Program-made: the position numbers and the translations under genes
DNA from: Dyadobacter sp. SG02
Lineage (GTDB): Bacteria; Bacteroidota; Bacteroidia; Cytophagales; Spirosomataceae
Length of the DNA stretch: 64,000 nucleotides
NCBI RefSeq assembly: GCF_900109045.1
Contig: NZ_FNYL01000005.1
Location: 305,263-369,262 of the forward strand
Reading direction: 5' to 3'
Notes under the pieces: model-generated
Told to the model about the DNA's origin: nothing
Databases searched by the model: none
Seen by the model: only the letters and a program-made list of their open reading frames with translations
Part shown: positions 1-9,058 of the stretch, one piece after another
Numbering within the stretch: position 1 is the first letter of the stretch
Layout of the letters: every line of letters begins with the position of its first letter

Positions 1-697
1 CTTTCGGGAAACCCTGGAACATATGGCATTTCCCGAGGTAGGCGTAAGCCGCATTTTTAGTAGGCCTGCCGGGGTCGGTTTGCGAAACCGGCAGATTTTC
101 AGCCGCAAACCTGAAATCCGCCTCGATTTTAGGCCAGGCGTCTTCGGTATTGGGCAGCAGCACGCTTTCCGGGTTTTCCGGGTCCCAGGTCTGCTCGTCG
201 AGGTATGAAATATTGCCCCACATTTTCTTTGCTTCGAAATGGTAATGCCCGCGCAGAAACCTGGCCTCGGCGGTAATCTGCATTTTCCGGGCATCCGACA
301 GGCCCTGCACTTTCGGTAGCGATTTCAAAACGTCGTTCGTGCGCGCGATGCCGTCGTATAGCGTGCGCCATTTACCATAAATATGGGTATTGGTCGAAAG
401 CCACACGTAGCGTTCCAGGAACGTTTGCTCGGGCTGGTCGCCGGCGTCGGAACCTTTATAGGCGTCGTCGGAAACGACACTGCCGAAAATCCAGTTGGAA
501 ACCGCACCGTGCCACGAGGTAACGCCGCTGGTACCAATGCCGTCGAGCAATGCATATGCGCCCACGAGCGCGCCCTCGATGCCCGAGGTAGTGAGGATAA
601 TATCAGGACTGTACTGCCCCTGGGGCCGCTTTTCGAGGAAATCGTCGCCGCAGGAGGTTGCAATGAGCAGTAATACCGGTATGAATATCTTTTTCAT
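1..697 (-). CDS. SusD/RagB family glycan-binding lipoprotein, C-terminus cut by window edge
   Basis: The reading frame runs off the left window edge, so only the first ~232 residues are present. The start codon at 697 gives an N-terminus MKKIFIPVLLLIATSCGDDF with a lipoprotein signal (lipobox IATSC), followed by FLEKRPQGQYSP, the typical beginning of SusD proteins. SusD-like proteins are outer-membrane lipoproteins that cap a SusC channel and bind the oligosaccharide to be imported. The gene begins 10 bp after the stop of the SusC gene at 708-4325, so the two form the usual susC-susD pair. The glycan cannot be told from this fragment. Confidence 0.93.
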   Translation of the reverse strand, partial: MKKIFIPVLLLIATSCGDDFLEKRPQGQYSPDIILTTSGIEGALVGAYALLDGIGTSGVTSWHGAVSNWIFGSVVSDDAYKGSDAGDQPEQTFLERYVWLSTNTHIYGKWRTLYDGIARTNDVLKSLPKVQGLSDARKMQITAEARFLRGHYHFEAKKMWGNISYLDEQTWDPENPESVLLPNTEDAWPKIEADFRFAAENLPVSQTDPGRPTKNAAYAYLGKCHMFQGFPK

Positions 698-707
698 GGG
701 TTCGATT

Positions 708-3700
708 TTAAAAGCCGAGACTGATACCTACGATGAATGATTTGGGTGTCGGATAAACTCCTTCGTCGACGCCGATCTGGCGGTCGGAGCCGCTGTTGAA
801 ATTGCGGAGGTTGATTTCTGGGTCCAGACCGGTGTATTTCGTGAAAGTCAGCAGGTTTTGTCCCTGAATGTAAATCCGCAAATGGTCGGCGCCGATTTTG
901 GACAAAACCGATTTTGGCAGGGTGTAGCCGAGCTGGATATTCTTGAAACGCAGGTAAGAACCTTTCTCCACGAAGTAGGTCGAAGGCTCGCCGCTCTGGG
1001 CGTCGTTGGCATCGAGAATAGGCAGTTTCGCATTTGGATTATCGGGCCGCCACGAATCGTAGAGCATTCTTTTGGAACGGTTTCCCTGGAAAACCTCGAA
1101 GTCGGTCCAGTAGCGCACGTGGTTGAAAATGTCGTTCCCCTGCACGCCTTGCGCGAAAATTGCGAGATCGAATCCCTTGTAGCCCACATTTACATTGAGG
1201 CCGTAGGTAAAATCCGGGTGCGGGTTACCGATGTAAGTCTGGTCCTGTGCATTGATCACGCCGTCGCCATTCACGTCGCGATACTTGAATTTACCCACAC
1301 CTTGCGTACGCTTCCCGTCGATATAAATGTTCGAATCGTAGTAGCCGGGGAATTTCGCGTGATTTTGTACTTCTTCCTCATTCTGCATGATGCCGTCGAT
1401 GATGTAACCGTAGAACGAGGAGATCGGCCGCCCCGCAATCGAGCGCGTCACCGCCGGTGTGCGCAGCGAGAAGCCGGGCAGGAAGTCGTCGGGGTTTTGC
1501 GGATCGAGGGCGATGATTTTGTTGCGGTAAGTCGAGAAGTTGACACCGACGCTGTAAGTCAGTTGCCCGTCCAATGCGTTATCCTGGTAGTTCAAAGCCA
1601 GGTCTACGCCGCGGTTTTGCATGGAAGCGATATTCTGGGAGGGAATCGCGGCGTCGCCGAGCCGTGGATCGTAGGCTTTGGTATACAACAAATCCTTCGT
1701 CTGCCGGTCGAACACATCCAGGCTCAGATCGAATTTGCCTTTGAACAAATTGGCGTCGATACCCACATTGACTGTCGTCGTTGTCTCCCATTTGGCATTA
1801 GGATTACCGAAACGGGCGAGGTCGAAGCCCTGCGTGTAGCCGATCGGACTGCTGCCGAGGCCGTAACCGCTGCTGTTCGGATTGCTTTGGTAGGTAGAGA
1901 ATGCATTAAAATCCCCGATTTCCTGGTTACCGGTCTGCCCCCAGCCTGCGCGTATCTTCAAATCACTCACAAAATCGACGCCCGACATGAAGCTTTCCTT
2001 CGAAATACGCCAGCCTACGCTTGCCGCCGGGAATGTGGCGTAACGCGATGCCGCCTGGAACCGCGAGGACGCATCCCGGCGCACGGTCGCTTGAAGCAGG
2101 TATTTGTCGTCGAAAGCATAATCCACCCGCCCGAAATACGAGAACAGCGACCAGGACGACGATGCGTAACCGCTGTTGGTAGCCGTAGCCGGGTTACCGG
2201 CGTCAATGTACCGCAAATCGATGTTGTTGGAAAAGAAACCCTGCCGGTAGGCATTCACGAAATCACCGAAGGAATCAATGGATTCGAGGCCGACGAATGC
2301 ATTCAAATGGTGCGCCTCGCCGAATGTTTTGTCATAAGTAAGGGTGTTGGTCCAGGTCCAGGAATAGCCGTAGCCGCGGTTTTCGCTCAGGCTGTTCACA
2401 TTGGTCCCGTGCGCGAGCTCTATTTCGACCGGCGTGTAATATTTCCCGGCGGAAGCCGTCAGGTCGAGCCCGAAACTGGTTTTGGCTGTCAGGTTTTTGA
2501 GAATATCAAACTCCGCATAAGCATTACCGAACAAGCGAAGGTCTTTATATCCATTATCCTTGTTACGTACCAGCTGACCCACCGGGTTGTTCGCATTACC
2601 GAGGTTGCTACCGAGCGTCCCTGCGAAATTGCCGCCAATGTCGTACACCGGAATGATCGGCTGTGCGCGATAGGTGTTCGAAACCTGGCTCGTTTCGCTG
2701 TTATTGCCGTAGTTACCTTGCCGTTTTCCATAAGCCACCTGCAAGTTCTCTCCAATTCGCAGCTTCTTTTTAATGGTAAACTCCGTATTCGCCCTTACGG
2801 AATAGCGTTTGTAGCCATTGTAAAGCAAAATACCCGTCTGGTTGAAATAATTGGCCGAAAACGAATACCGGCTCACCTCCGATCCGCCCGAAACGCCCAG
2901 TTGGTAATTCTGAATGGGCGCGTCGTCGAAAACTTCGCGCATCCAGTCGGTACCTTGCTTGTTGGCTTTGGTAATGGAGAATTTGGTTTTGCCAAACTGC
3001 GGGTCGGTATAGCGGTCGTAGCTGTAATTGGCTGGATTTACCCGTGGGTCCCCTTCGGAGGCACCATCGGGAATGATGTAATCCGGGATCACCGGCGTAG
3101 GCCCATTACCATATTGCGAATGCTCGGGATTACCGGTTGTCGGGTTCACCACATTGGCATTCTTCTTGCTCCGCCAGAGGTATTCGCCATACTCCTGTGT
3201 ATTGAGCAAATCCATCGTTTTGGCCAGCTTCTGCACGCCGTAATAGGCATCGAATGTCAGCTTCGGTGCACCGGATTTGCCTCTTTTCGTCGTAATGATC
3301 ACCACCCCGTTCGCCGCCCGCGAACCGTAAATGGAGGCCGAAGACGCATCCTTCAATATCTGGATCGACTCAATATCGTTCTGGTTGATCGTATTGAGGT
3401 TACCTTTGGTAGGCACGCCGTCGATAATGTAGAGCGGGTCGTTGTTCCCGAGCGTACCATACCCGCGTACACGTACGGCCACACCCCCACCGGGCGTATT
3501 ATCCGTACCTACGGTCACGCCCGCGGCGCGCCCCTGCAACTGCTGCGCGAGGTTGGTAGCGGGCACCGAAAGCAGCTTTTCCGCATCGATCACGCTCACC
3601 GAGCCGGTAATATCCCTCCGCGACTGCGTGGTGTAACCCGTCACCACCACCTCACTCAATGCCTTGATGTCCGGATCGAGGGCGATGTTGATCACGGAGC

Positions 3701-4325
3701 GGTTCGCCACCGCAATTTCCTGCGAAACATAACCTACAAAACTGAATACCAGAACAGCTTTGTCGTCGGGTACCACGAGCTCGAAACTGCCGTCGCCACC
3801 GGTAATGGCGCCCTGCTGCGTACCTTTCACGACCACGCTCACACCCGGTAGCGGCTCCTTGTTATCCGAGCCTGTCACTTTCCCTTTTACAGGAATATCG
3901 ACCTGGTGCAAATACGGCAATGGCACAGGTTCGAGCAGTTTGGGTGAATCGGAAAACGATTCGTCGGGCTTGCGGATCAGGATAATGTAATTGCCTGACA
4001 CAGAATAGTGGATTTGTAATGGACTAAGGAGCTCCTTCAATACTTTGCTCAGCTTCTGGTTCGAAGCTTCCACGGTTACTTTCTGGTTGGAAATCAGGGA
4101 TGGAATGTACGAAAACTTGACTTTAGCATTCTTTTCAAGCGTCGTCAGCACCTGTTTCAGGTCCTGCTGCCTGGCTTGAAGCGTGACCTCCCGGTTCAGG
4201 ATTTCCTGTGCCACGCCGTCGTTGGCGAGAGCCAGGCTCTGAAAGAAGAGTGACACCAGAAATGGTATGCATGTAACTTTCATCGCAGCTACCAAATATT
4301 TAAATGGTAAACTATTTTTTTTCAT
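708..4325 (-). CDS. SusC/RagA family TonB-linked outer membrane protein with STN domain
   Basis: A 1205-aa TonB-dependent transporter. In order: signal peptide region (to ~35); an STN (secretin/TonB short N-terminal) domain at ~45-110, the part that talks to a FecR-type anti-sigma factor; a carboxypeptidase-D-like beta-sandwich at ~150-210 (VKGKVTGSDNKEPLPGVSVV); the plug with SEVVVTGYTTQSRRDITG and the SusC signature LKDASSASIYGSRAANGVV; then the beta-barrel ending in an aromatic residue (SLGF). It imports a glycan across the outer membrane with its SusD partner downstream. The STN domain together with the sigma/FecR genes upstream implies trans-envelope autoregulation by substrate. The long plus-strand frame over it is antisense. 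Confidence 0.96.
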   Translation of the reverse strand: MKKNSLPFKYLVAAMKVTCIPFLVSLFFQSLALANDGVAQEILNREVTLQARQQDLKQVLTTLEKNAKVKFSYIPSLISNQKVTVEASNQKLSKVLKELLSPLQIHYSVSGNYIILIRKPDESFSDSPKLLEPVPLPYLHQVDIPVKGKVTGSDNKEPLPGVSVVVKGTQQGAITGGDGSFELVVPDDKAVLVFSFVGYVSQEIAVANRSVINIALDPDIKALSEVVVTGYTTQSRRDITGSVSVIDAEKLLSVPATNLAQQLQGRAAGVTVGTDNTPGGGVAVRVRGYGTLGNNDPLYIIDGVPTKGNLNTINQNDIESIQILKDASSASIYGSRAANGVVIITTKRGKSGAPKLTFDAYYGVQKLAKTMDLLNTQEYGEYLWRSKKNANVVNPTTGNPEHSQYGNGPTPVIPDYIIPDGASEGDPRVNPANYSYDRYTDPQFGKTKFSITKANKQGTDWMREVFDDAPIQNYQLGVSGGSEVSRYSFSANYFNQTGILLYNGYKRYSVRANTEFTIKKKLRIGENLQVAYGKRQGNYGNNSETSQVSNTYRAQPIIPVYDIGGNFAGTLGSNLGNANNPVGQLVRNKDNGYKDLRLFGNAYAEFDILKNLTAKTSFGLDLTASAGKYYTPVEIELAHGTNVNSLSENRGYGYSWTWTNTLTYDKTFGEAHHLNAFVGLESIDSFGDFVNAYRQGFFSNNIDLRYIDAGNPATATNSGYASSSWSLFSYFGRVDYAFDDKYLLQATVRRDASSRFQAASRYATFPAASVGWRISKESFMSGVDFVSDLKIRAGWGQTGNQEIGDFNAFSTYQSNPNSSGYGLGSSPIGYTQGFDLARFGNPNAKWETTTTVNVGIDANLFKGKFDLSLDVFDRQTKDLLYTKAYDPRLGDAAIPSQNIASMQNRGVDLALNYQDNALDGQLTYSVGVNFSTYRNKIIALDPQNPDDFLPGFSLRTPAVTRSIAGRPISSFYGYIIDGIMQNEEEVQNHAKFPGYYDSNIYIDGKRTQGVGKFKYRDVNGDGVINAQDQTYIGNPHPDFTYGLNVNVGYKGFDLAIFAQGVQGNDIFNHVRYWTDFEVFQGNRSKRMLYDSWRPDNPNAKLPILDANDAQSGEPSTYFVEKGSYLRFKNIQLGYTLPKSVLSKIGADHLRIYIQGQNLLTFTKYTGLDPEINLRNFNSGSDRQIGVDEGVYPTPKSFIVGISLGF

Positions 4326-4422
4326 ACTTTTACGATGGTTTTTGGGTGTTCACAAACGACAAAGGCCTTCCTCTCTCCCTTTTCGGGAGCTTTAAGTTTC
4401 GCTTAAATTCAGGGGAATTTTC

Positions 4423-4460
4423 AAAGCCGGAAACGCTGGACCCGTTCCCGGCTTTTTGCT
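4423..4460. terminator. Terminator-like hairpin between FecR and SusC genes
   Basis: Arms aaagccgg (4423-4430) and ccggcttt (4448-4455), with a further AACG/CGTT pairing inside. The T-rich tract (ctttttgcttttt) lies on the plus strand, while the flanking genes are read from the minus strand, where the tail is only TTTGAAAATT. It may attenuate FecR-to-SusC read-through, but this is uncertain. Confidence 0.45.
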
Positions 4461-4517
4461 TTTTATAACTGGTGTTTAATCATGCAGTAAGGTTTAGGGG
4501 TTCAGGAATAGGTAATG

Positions 4518-5606
4518 CTATCGGCAGCCTTCGCTGGAAATGACCACCTGCCCGTCGCTGACACGGTAAGCGGCCCCGAGGGTCTGCGTAATAATGTCTA
4601 GTTTGGTAAAAAAAGGCTCGTTACTGAGCTCCACGCGAAGCGAGCATTTTTCCATCACCGCCGCGTCATACACGATCGGAATGCCATACACTTTTTCCAA
4701 AGCATAAAATACCTTGCTCACAGGCTGATTTTCAAATACAAACCCGGCTTCCGCATCGGGCTTGATGAGTTCGAGCGGCATGTTGGTAATGGATTTCGAA
4801 ATCACATTGTCCTTCACGGAGAATATCGCCTGCTGGTTGGGCGTCAAAAGCAGCTCGGTATTGCGGTCCGTCGGATTTTCGATGTCTTTCAAAGGCAGTA
4901 CCGATACCCTTCCGCTTCTTACGAGCACTTCCACGTTCGTATCGGTCGCTTTAACCAAAAAACTGGTGCCCAACACACGGGTCACCAGGCCATTGGCGTA
5001 CACAAAAAAAGGATTTTGCGGGTCTTTGGTCACGTCGAAAAACGCCTCACCCGACAGGAACACCTCGCGTTTCTTATTGTGGACAAAGTTTTGAGAATAG
5101 GTAATGCGCGCACCAGGACTCAGCCGCACCTCGCTGCTGTCCGGCAACCGAAGCCGCATTTCCTTTTCCAGGTTGTTGACTAGTTCCTGCGTTTTCGAAT
5201 CCGGCCGAATAGCCGCCGGATAATTCGCACGGCCCGATCGGGTCGTATCCCTGTCGGCAGCAAAATAGAACCATGTCAACCCTGACACTAAGGCCGCAGC
5301 CGCGGCGGCTACCGAGAGATATTTTGTTATAGCAAAACGTCGTTCAGTCACTTCCGTATGCGCCTGGGTGGTATGCAAAATGCGTTGTACCTGATCTTCC
5401 AGCTGCTGGTCGGTCACGATGGCCGAATGCTCCTGCCAGGTGAGTACCAGCTCCCGGGCCTGTTGCATGATCACTTTTTTATCCGGATAGAGGCGTACGA
5501 TCTCTTCCCAAAGTCCTTCGGTGGCATCGGCTTCGCCAGCTACCCAACGGCGGAAACTGTCGTCTTGCAGGAAGTCTTCCAGATCGTAATCTTTATAGTA
5601 TTTCAT
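4518..5606 (-). CDS. FecR family anti-sigma factor (DUF4974 C-terminal domain)
   Basis: A 362-aa inner-membrane anti-sigma factor. The frame is open further upstream, but MKYYKDYDLEDFLQDD at 5606 is the natural start because family N-termini begin this way. An N-terminal cytoplasmic region of ~92 residues is followed by one membrane helix at ~93-116 (YLSVAAAAAALVSGLTWFYF), the FecR domain (LPDSSEVRLSPGARITYSQN...GEAFFDV) and a DUF4974 tail, which pairs with the STN domain of the cognate SusC. It sits between the ECF sigma gene (5724-6296) and SusC in the same orientation. Inference: it holds the sigma factor inactive until SusC engages its substrate. Confidence 0.95.
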   Translation of the reverse strand: MKYYKDYDLEDFLQDDSFRRWVAGEADATEGLWEEIVRLYPDKKVIMQQARELVLTWQEHSAIVTDQQLEDQVQRILHTTQAHTEVTERRFAITKYLSVAAAAAALVSGLTWFYFAADRDTTRSGRANYPAAIRPDSKTQELVNNLEKEMRLRLPDSSEVRLSPGARITYSQNFVHNKKREVFLSGEAFFDVTKDPQNPFFVYANGLVTRVLGTSFLVKATDTNVEVLVRSGRVSVLPLKDIENPTDRNTELLLTPNQQAIFSVKDNVISKSITNMPLELIKPDAEAGFVFENQPVSKVFYALEKVYGIPIVYDAAVMEKCSLRVELSNEPFFTKLDIITQTLGAAYRVSDGQVVISSEGCR

Positions 5607-5723
5607 AACAAAACACCATTTGGTGTGTTTACAGGGAGGATAATCGGTAAATGCTCCAATCATCATCGAAAAAAGTAAACTATTTTTCCGACGCCGAACT
5701 AAAAGCATTCAAAGCATTGATAT

Positions 5724-6296
5724 TCAATAAAATAAAATCATGAAAAGCGAAGGCAAAATCGTATGCCACTTGTCCCGGAAAAGCCGCAAAGCCTGCGAGA
5801 GCAGATTTGCAACGGCTGGTCGTGAAATGTCGAGCACTTCGGCGATCTGCTCGTGCGAGAGGTTTTCGAAGAATTTGAGGTGAATGATTTCACGCTGGCG
5901 GGGCGTCAGCGAATGCAGTACCGTCCCGATTTGCAGCTTACGGCGCTCATCGGTTTCGGTGGAGATCAGCCGGGTTTCGATATCATCCTCGGCATCCCGG
6001 TTTTCATGCCAGCTTTCAAACGGCGTAAGCGCGTGCGTCCGTTCGATCTCTTTCAGCAGCCGGTTGCGAAGGCTTTTCAGCAGATAAGGCCTGATTTTGT
6101 CGGTGTCGGCCAGAAATCGCCTGCGGTCCCAGAGAGAGGCGAAAAGGTCGTGAATGCAGTCGTTCAGCGTATCGCGGTCGTGGATAAAGCGGGAGCCGTA
6201 TTCGAACAGCGCACGAAACTCACGCCGGATCATGTCTTCAAAAACGGCCGCGTCGCCATTTTTGAACTTCTTCCAACGTTCCAGGTCCTGCTCCAT
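5724..6296 (-). CDS. ECF-type RNA polymerase sigma factor
   Basis: A 190-aa sigma-70 family protein of Bacteroidota ECF type. Region 2 lies around residues 20-90 (YGSRFIHDRDTLNDCIHDLFASLWDRR, split here by reading), and region 4 is the helix-turn-helix LTPRQREIIHLKFFENLSHE followed by QIAEVLDISRPAVANLLSQA. It starts at the ATG at 6296. Together with the FecR gene 117 bp downstream it forms a surface-signalling switch that most likely drives the SusC/SusD genes after it. The target promoter could not be assigned from sequence alone. Confidence 0.94.
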   Translation of the reverse strand: MEQDLERWKKFKNGDAAVFEDMIRREFRALFEYGSRFIHDRDTLNDCIHDLFASLWDRRRFLADTDKIRPYLLKSLRNRLLKEIERTHALTPFESWHENRDAEDDIETRLISTETDERRKLQIGTVLHSLTPRQREIIHLKFFENLSHEQIAEVLDISRPAVANLLSQALRLFRDKWHTILPSLFMILFY

Positions 6297-6373
6297 CGGT
6301 CAGCCAGTGTACAAAATGAGTGCTACGAATGATCGAATTTCTTTATTAAGTAAAATTTTACCCGGAATTACTG

Positions 6374-6407
6374 CAAAAAAGAAAAATCCTCCGAACAAGG
6401 AGGATTT
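6374..6407 (-). terminator. Rho-independent terminator
   Basis: A perfect 9-bp stem (6384-6392 with 6399-6407, stem AAATCCTCC on the minus strand) with a 6-nt loop, followed on the minus strand by TTTTTCTTTTTT. It ends transcription from the DUF4038 hydrolase and the T9SS-tail remnant just upstream, separating them from the sigma factor gene. Confidence 0.85.
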
Positions 6408-6429
6408 GAATGTATAGACAAAGTTGTTT

Positions 6430-6606
6430 TTACCGTACGATAACCAGCTTTTGCCCGGTACTTTTCGGCGCCGTTTCACTGGTAGCGATGAGGTAAGTCC
6501 CGTTTTCAAGCCCTGCCAACCCGATTTGCCCTCCGGACACCCGGGTCTTTAACCTCAACCGACAGGTAGTGGTCGGAATACATTTCATACAAGCCATCCG
6601 TCGCCT
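6430..6606 (-). pseudogene. Frameshifted remnant of a T9SS C-terminal sorting domain
   Basis: Between the stop of the DUF4038 hydrolase (6607) and the terminator lies sequence that still reads as a T9SS type A tail, split over two frames. One frame gives ATDGLYEMYSDHYLSVEVKD (about 6599-6540). The other gives LAGLENGTYLIATSETAP and GQKLVIVR ending at a TAA at 6430-6432, directly before the terminator. The switch point lies near 6535-6545. There is no start codon or signal peptide. It may be the leftover 3' end of a deleted secreted protein, or a former C-terminal extension of the neighbouring hydrolase lost by frameshift. A sequencing error cannot be excluded. Confidence 0.7.
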
Positions 6607-7974
6607 TCAAGGCTTTTTGTAACCTTTCGCCGCATCATCCACCACCAGCACCCAATCGTGGCCGTAGCCCGAGGTAGGCGGTACAAATTTGTTTACCGAT
6701 TTATTGTCAAATTTCCCGGCGTCCCGCACCTTGCCGTTGCGCGGATCGTACCAGAATGCTTCCAGGTTTTCGCCGGAAATTTTGCCGGGGTTCACAGAGA
6801 ATGGTTTGCCCGATGCCGTGTACACAAAAAGGTAATCCTTCCCGCGCGTCGCTTGTACGCGATCCGGCGCGGACAATGCATTTTCGACGACAATGGATTG
6901 GTCAGGAACACGGTCGGTGATCGGGCGGGACTCTATCAGTTTCCTTACATACTTCATCTCCAATGCGCCGGGCAAATCGAGGGCCTGTTGCCAGAATATA
7001 TGCGGGCCATTCACGGCCTCGCGGTTGGGCGAGTACATTTGCCAGATGTCGTGGCACCCGTACGTATGCCCGAATGCGCCCGCGAACAAATCCAGGTAGG
7101 CCGATTTACGGACATCGTAGGCGCTTGAAGTACCGTTTTCCTTCACATTGAAACATACCGGGTGATCTTCGTAAATAGGTTCCGCGTCGAGTACGGGCTT
7201 CACGAGCGTGCGGTTGTACGAGCGCTGGATGTTATCGTAAACGGGTGAATCGCGGCAATGGCCGGTCTGGAACATATTGAAATCGAACCACTCGTCTTCG
7301 TGGAACCACTCGCTCGACCCCTCCTTGTTCGGCTGCGGATGGTAGGTCATCAATGCCTTGTCGTGGCCTCCTACCCCTTCGGCAATGCCGGTGGCCATGG
7401 AACGCCAGATTTCCACGTCGCGGCTGTCCTTGCGCGGCTGACGGTCGCCGCCGAGCACCCAAATGACATTCGGTTTGGCCTTGTAGCGGTTACCGAGCCA
7501 TTTTCCGTAGGCTTTCGCGTTGCTTTCATTGAAAATTTCAGGACCCTTGCCCCAGGTATTTTTAAAAACCTTGTCGCCCCAGGTAGGTAGAAAGGCGATG
7601 GTCAGGCCATAAGTTGCGGCTTTGTCGATAATGTAGTCGACGTGTTTGAAGTAGTTTTCATTCGGCTGCGTAGGGTCATTATTCACCAGCGGTTTCTCTC
7701 CATAAGGGTTAGGCTCTCCCAAACCGTCGAACTCGGCCAGCGCTACGGCCTGGATAACGGTAAAACCTTGTTCGGCTCGTTTTTGGAGGTAATAATCGGC
7801 ATCGGAGCGGTCGAGACGGTGAAAAAGCTCCCAGGCCGTATCGCCAAGCCAGAAGAAAGGTTTGCCTTCTTTAAGTAAAAAGCGTTTGTTTTCGCTTACC
7901 GTATAGTGTTGTGCGCGTACACCTGCGAGCGAACAGCAGAGGACTGCCAGAATGAGGAGCCAGTTAGGTTTCAT
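6607..7974 (-). CDS. Apiosidase-like DUF4038 glycoside hydrolase, secreted
   Basis: A 455-aa protein with a signal peptide (MKPNWLLILAVLCCSLAGVRA). Residues ~25-350 match the DUF4038 TIM-barrel family (ENKRFLLKEGKPFFWLGDTA, WELFHRLDRSDADYYLQKRA), to which the GH140 apiosidases belong. The last ~90 residues (YLFVYTASGKPFSVNPGKIS ... GHDWVLVVDD) are the 'putative collagen-binding' beta-domain that normally closes this family. It probably cleaves a plant pectin-type or related glycan in the periplasm or at the surface, serving the SusC/SusD pair downstream. The exact linkage is inference. The protein ends at KGYKKP without its own T9SS tail, although a decayed tail follows directly. Confidence 0.9.
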   Translation of the reverse strand: MKPNWLLILAVLCCSLAGVRAQHYTVSENKRFLLKEGKPFFWLGDTAWELFHRLDRSDADYYLQKRAEQGFTVIQAVALAEFDGLGEPNPYGEKPLVNNDPTQPNENYFKHVDYIIDKAATYGLTIAFLPTWGDKVFKNTWGKGPEIFNESNAKAYGKWLGNRYKAKPNVIWVLGGDRQPRKDSRDVEIWRSMATGIAEGVGGHDKALMTYHPQPNKEGSSEWFHEDEWFDFNMFQTGHCRDSPVYDNIQRSYNRTLVKPVLDAEPIYEDHPVCFNVKENGTSSAYDVRKSAYLDLFAGAFGHTYGCHDIWQMYSPNREAVNGPHIFWQQALDLPGALEMKYVRKLIESRPITDRVPDQSIVVENALSAPDRVQATRGKDYLFVYTASGKPFSVNPGKISGENLEAFWYDPRNGKVRDAGKFDNKSVNKFVPPTSGYGHDWVLVVDDAAKGYKKP

Positions 7975-8497
7975 GGAAAATGCCGGATTAGCTAAGTATG
8001 ATCAATGCATAAAGCAGGGAGCGATCGATTCTTAACATCCAGTACCTGAATAATCTAACAAAAAAATGAGTGACACGCCGCTATCGAAACGCATGACAGC
8101 CAGGACGCCCGGATAAAAATTTTTACTAGCCCTTAAATAATTGCAATCATCTCACTTTCAACGGATTAATCTAATTAATTATACATATTTTACAAGATTA
8201 TACGTAGAATAATTATGACCGTTAAGTAATTTATTTCATCGAAATGGTGATATATCACTAATATTGAAGTACTATTTTTACATAACCTAAACCAGACGTA
8301 CCTCCCTATGAAAATAACTTCTACATCTCCCGTTGTTACCCTTACAATTTTACGGGTATCTTCTTAGCAGGATATACACATTCCCGTCCCATACTGCTCA
8401 TCAACACCCGATTCTGACTGCACTTCATCGATACTGCCGGTAACCGGCAGAGCAGCGTCAATACTTTATATTATCCATCAATTAAACCATTTCTTTT
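7975..8497. other. Divergent AT-rich intergenic region
   Basis: A 523-bp region between the divergently transcribed hydrolase (minus) and the tail-collar operon (plus). It is visibly AT-rich at 8120-8290 compared with the genes around it. A perfect 12-bp palindrome gtgatatatcac lies at 8247-8258 and a small tttc-atc-gaaa hairpin just before it; either could be a regulator site. No ORF with family resemblance and no clear TTG / TAnnTTTG promoter was found. Both promoters must lie here. Confidence 0.6.
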
Positions 8498-9016
8498 ATG
8501 GCAGAACCGTTTCTTTCTGAGATCCGAATGGCCAGCTTCAACTTTGCACCAAAAGGTTGGGCTTTGGCAAACGGGCAATTCCTCCCTATCAATCAGAATC
8601 AGGCTTTGTTCGCACTCCTGGGTACCACCTTCGGAGGAAACGGGCAAACCACCTTCGCCTTGCCTAATTTCCAGGGACGCGTTCCTATTCACGTCGGTAA
8701 CGGGTTTTTGCTCGGACAAAACGGCGGACAGGAGAGTCACACACTCAGCATCGGGGAATTACCTCAGCACACCCACGTTGTGCAGGCACTCGACACGGGT
8801 AACGCCGATTCCAACGTCAGCACTCCCGCCAACAACTGGTTTTCCAACTCCAAACCGTCCAATCTGTATTCCGACCAGATCAACCGCAATCTGATCCCGA
8901 TCAATCCGCAAGCAGTGACGCCGGTCGGAGGAAGCCAGGCCCACACCAACATGCAGCCGTTCCTCGTCATCACCTTCATTGTGGCGCTTCAGGGTATTTT
9001 CCCGAGTCCTAACTAA
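8498..9016 (+). CDS. Phage tail collar domain protein 1 (MdpB-like)
   Basis: A 172-aa protein without a signal peptide that matches the tail-collar family (COG4675, often called microcystin-dependent protein) along its whole length. The order of motifs is EIRMASFNFAPKGWALANGQ, LPINQNQALFALLGTTFGG, TTFALPNFQGRVPIHVGNG, PQHTH and the end NMQPFLVITFIVALQGIFP. In phages this fold makes trimeric fibre parts. Outside phages the role is unknown. It is the first of three tandem paralogues in an operon that ends with a giant T9SS surface protein. No sheath, baseplate, capsid or lysis gene is nearby. Confidence 0.92.
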   Translation: MAEPFLSEIRMASFNFAPKGWALANGQFLPINQNQALFALLGTTFGGNGQTTFALPNFQGRVPIHVGNGFLLGQNGGQESHTLSIGELPQHTHVVQALDTGNADSNVSTPANNWFSNSKPSNLYSDQINRNLIPINPQAVTPVGGSQAHTNMQPFLVITFIVALQGIFPSPN

Positions 9017-9058
9017 TTAACCCGCTTATTTCATTTATCACGTAAAAAAAGAAAAGAC

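Noticed and set aside
858..3851. Long open frame of 997 codons on the plus strand
   Set aside because: It lies entirely antisense to the SusC gene, whose domains are all recognisable. The translation has no domain character. Similar long antisense frames over 14552-15604, 23470-24540 and 25357-26598 are rejected for the same reason.
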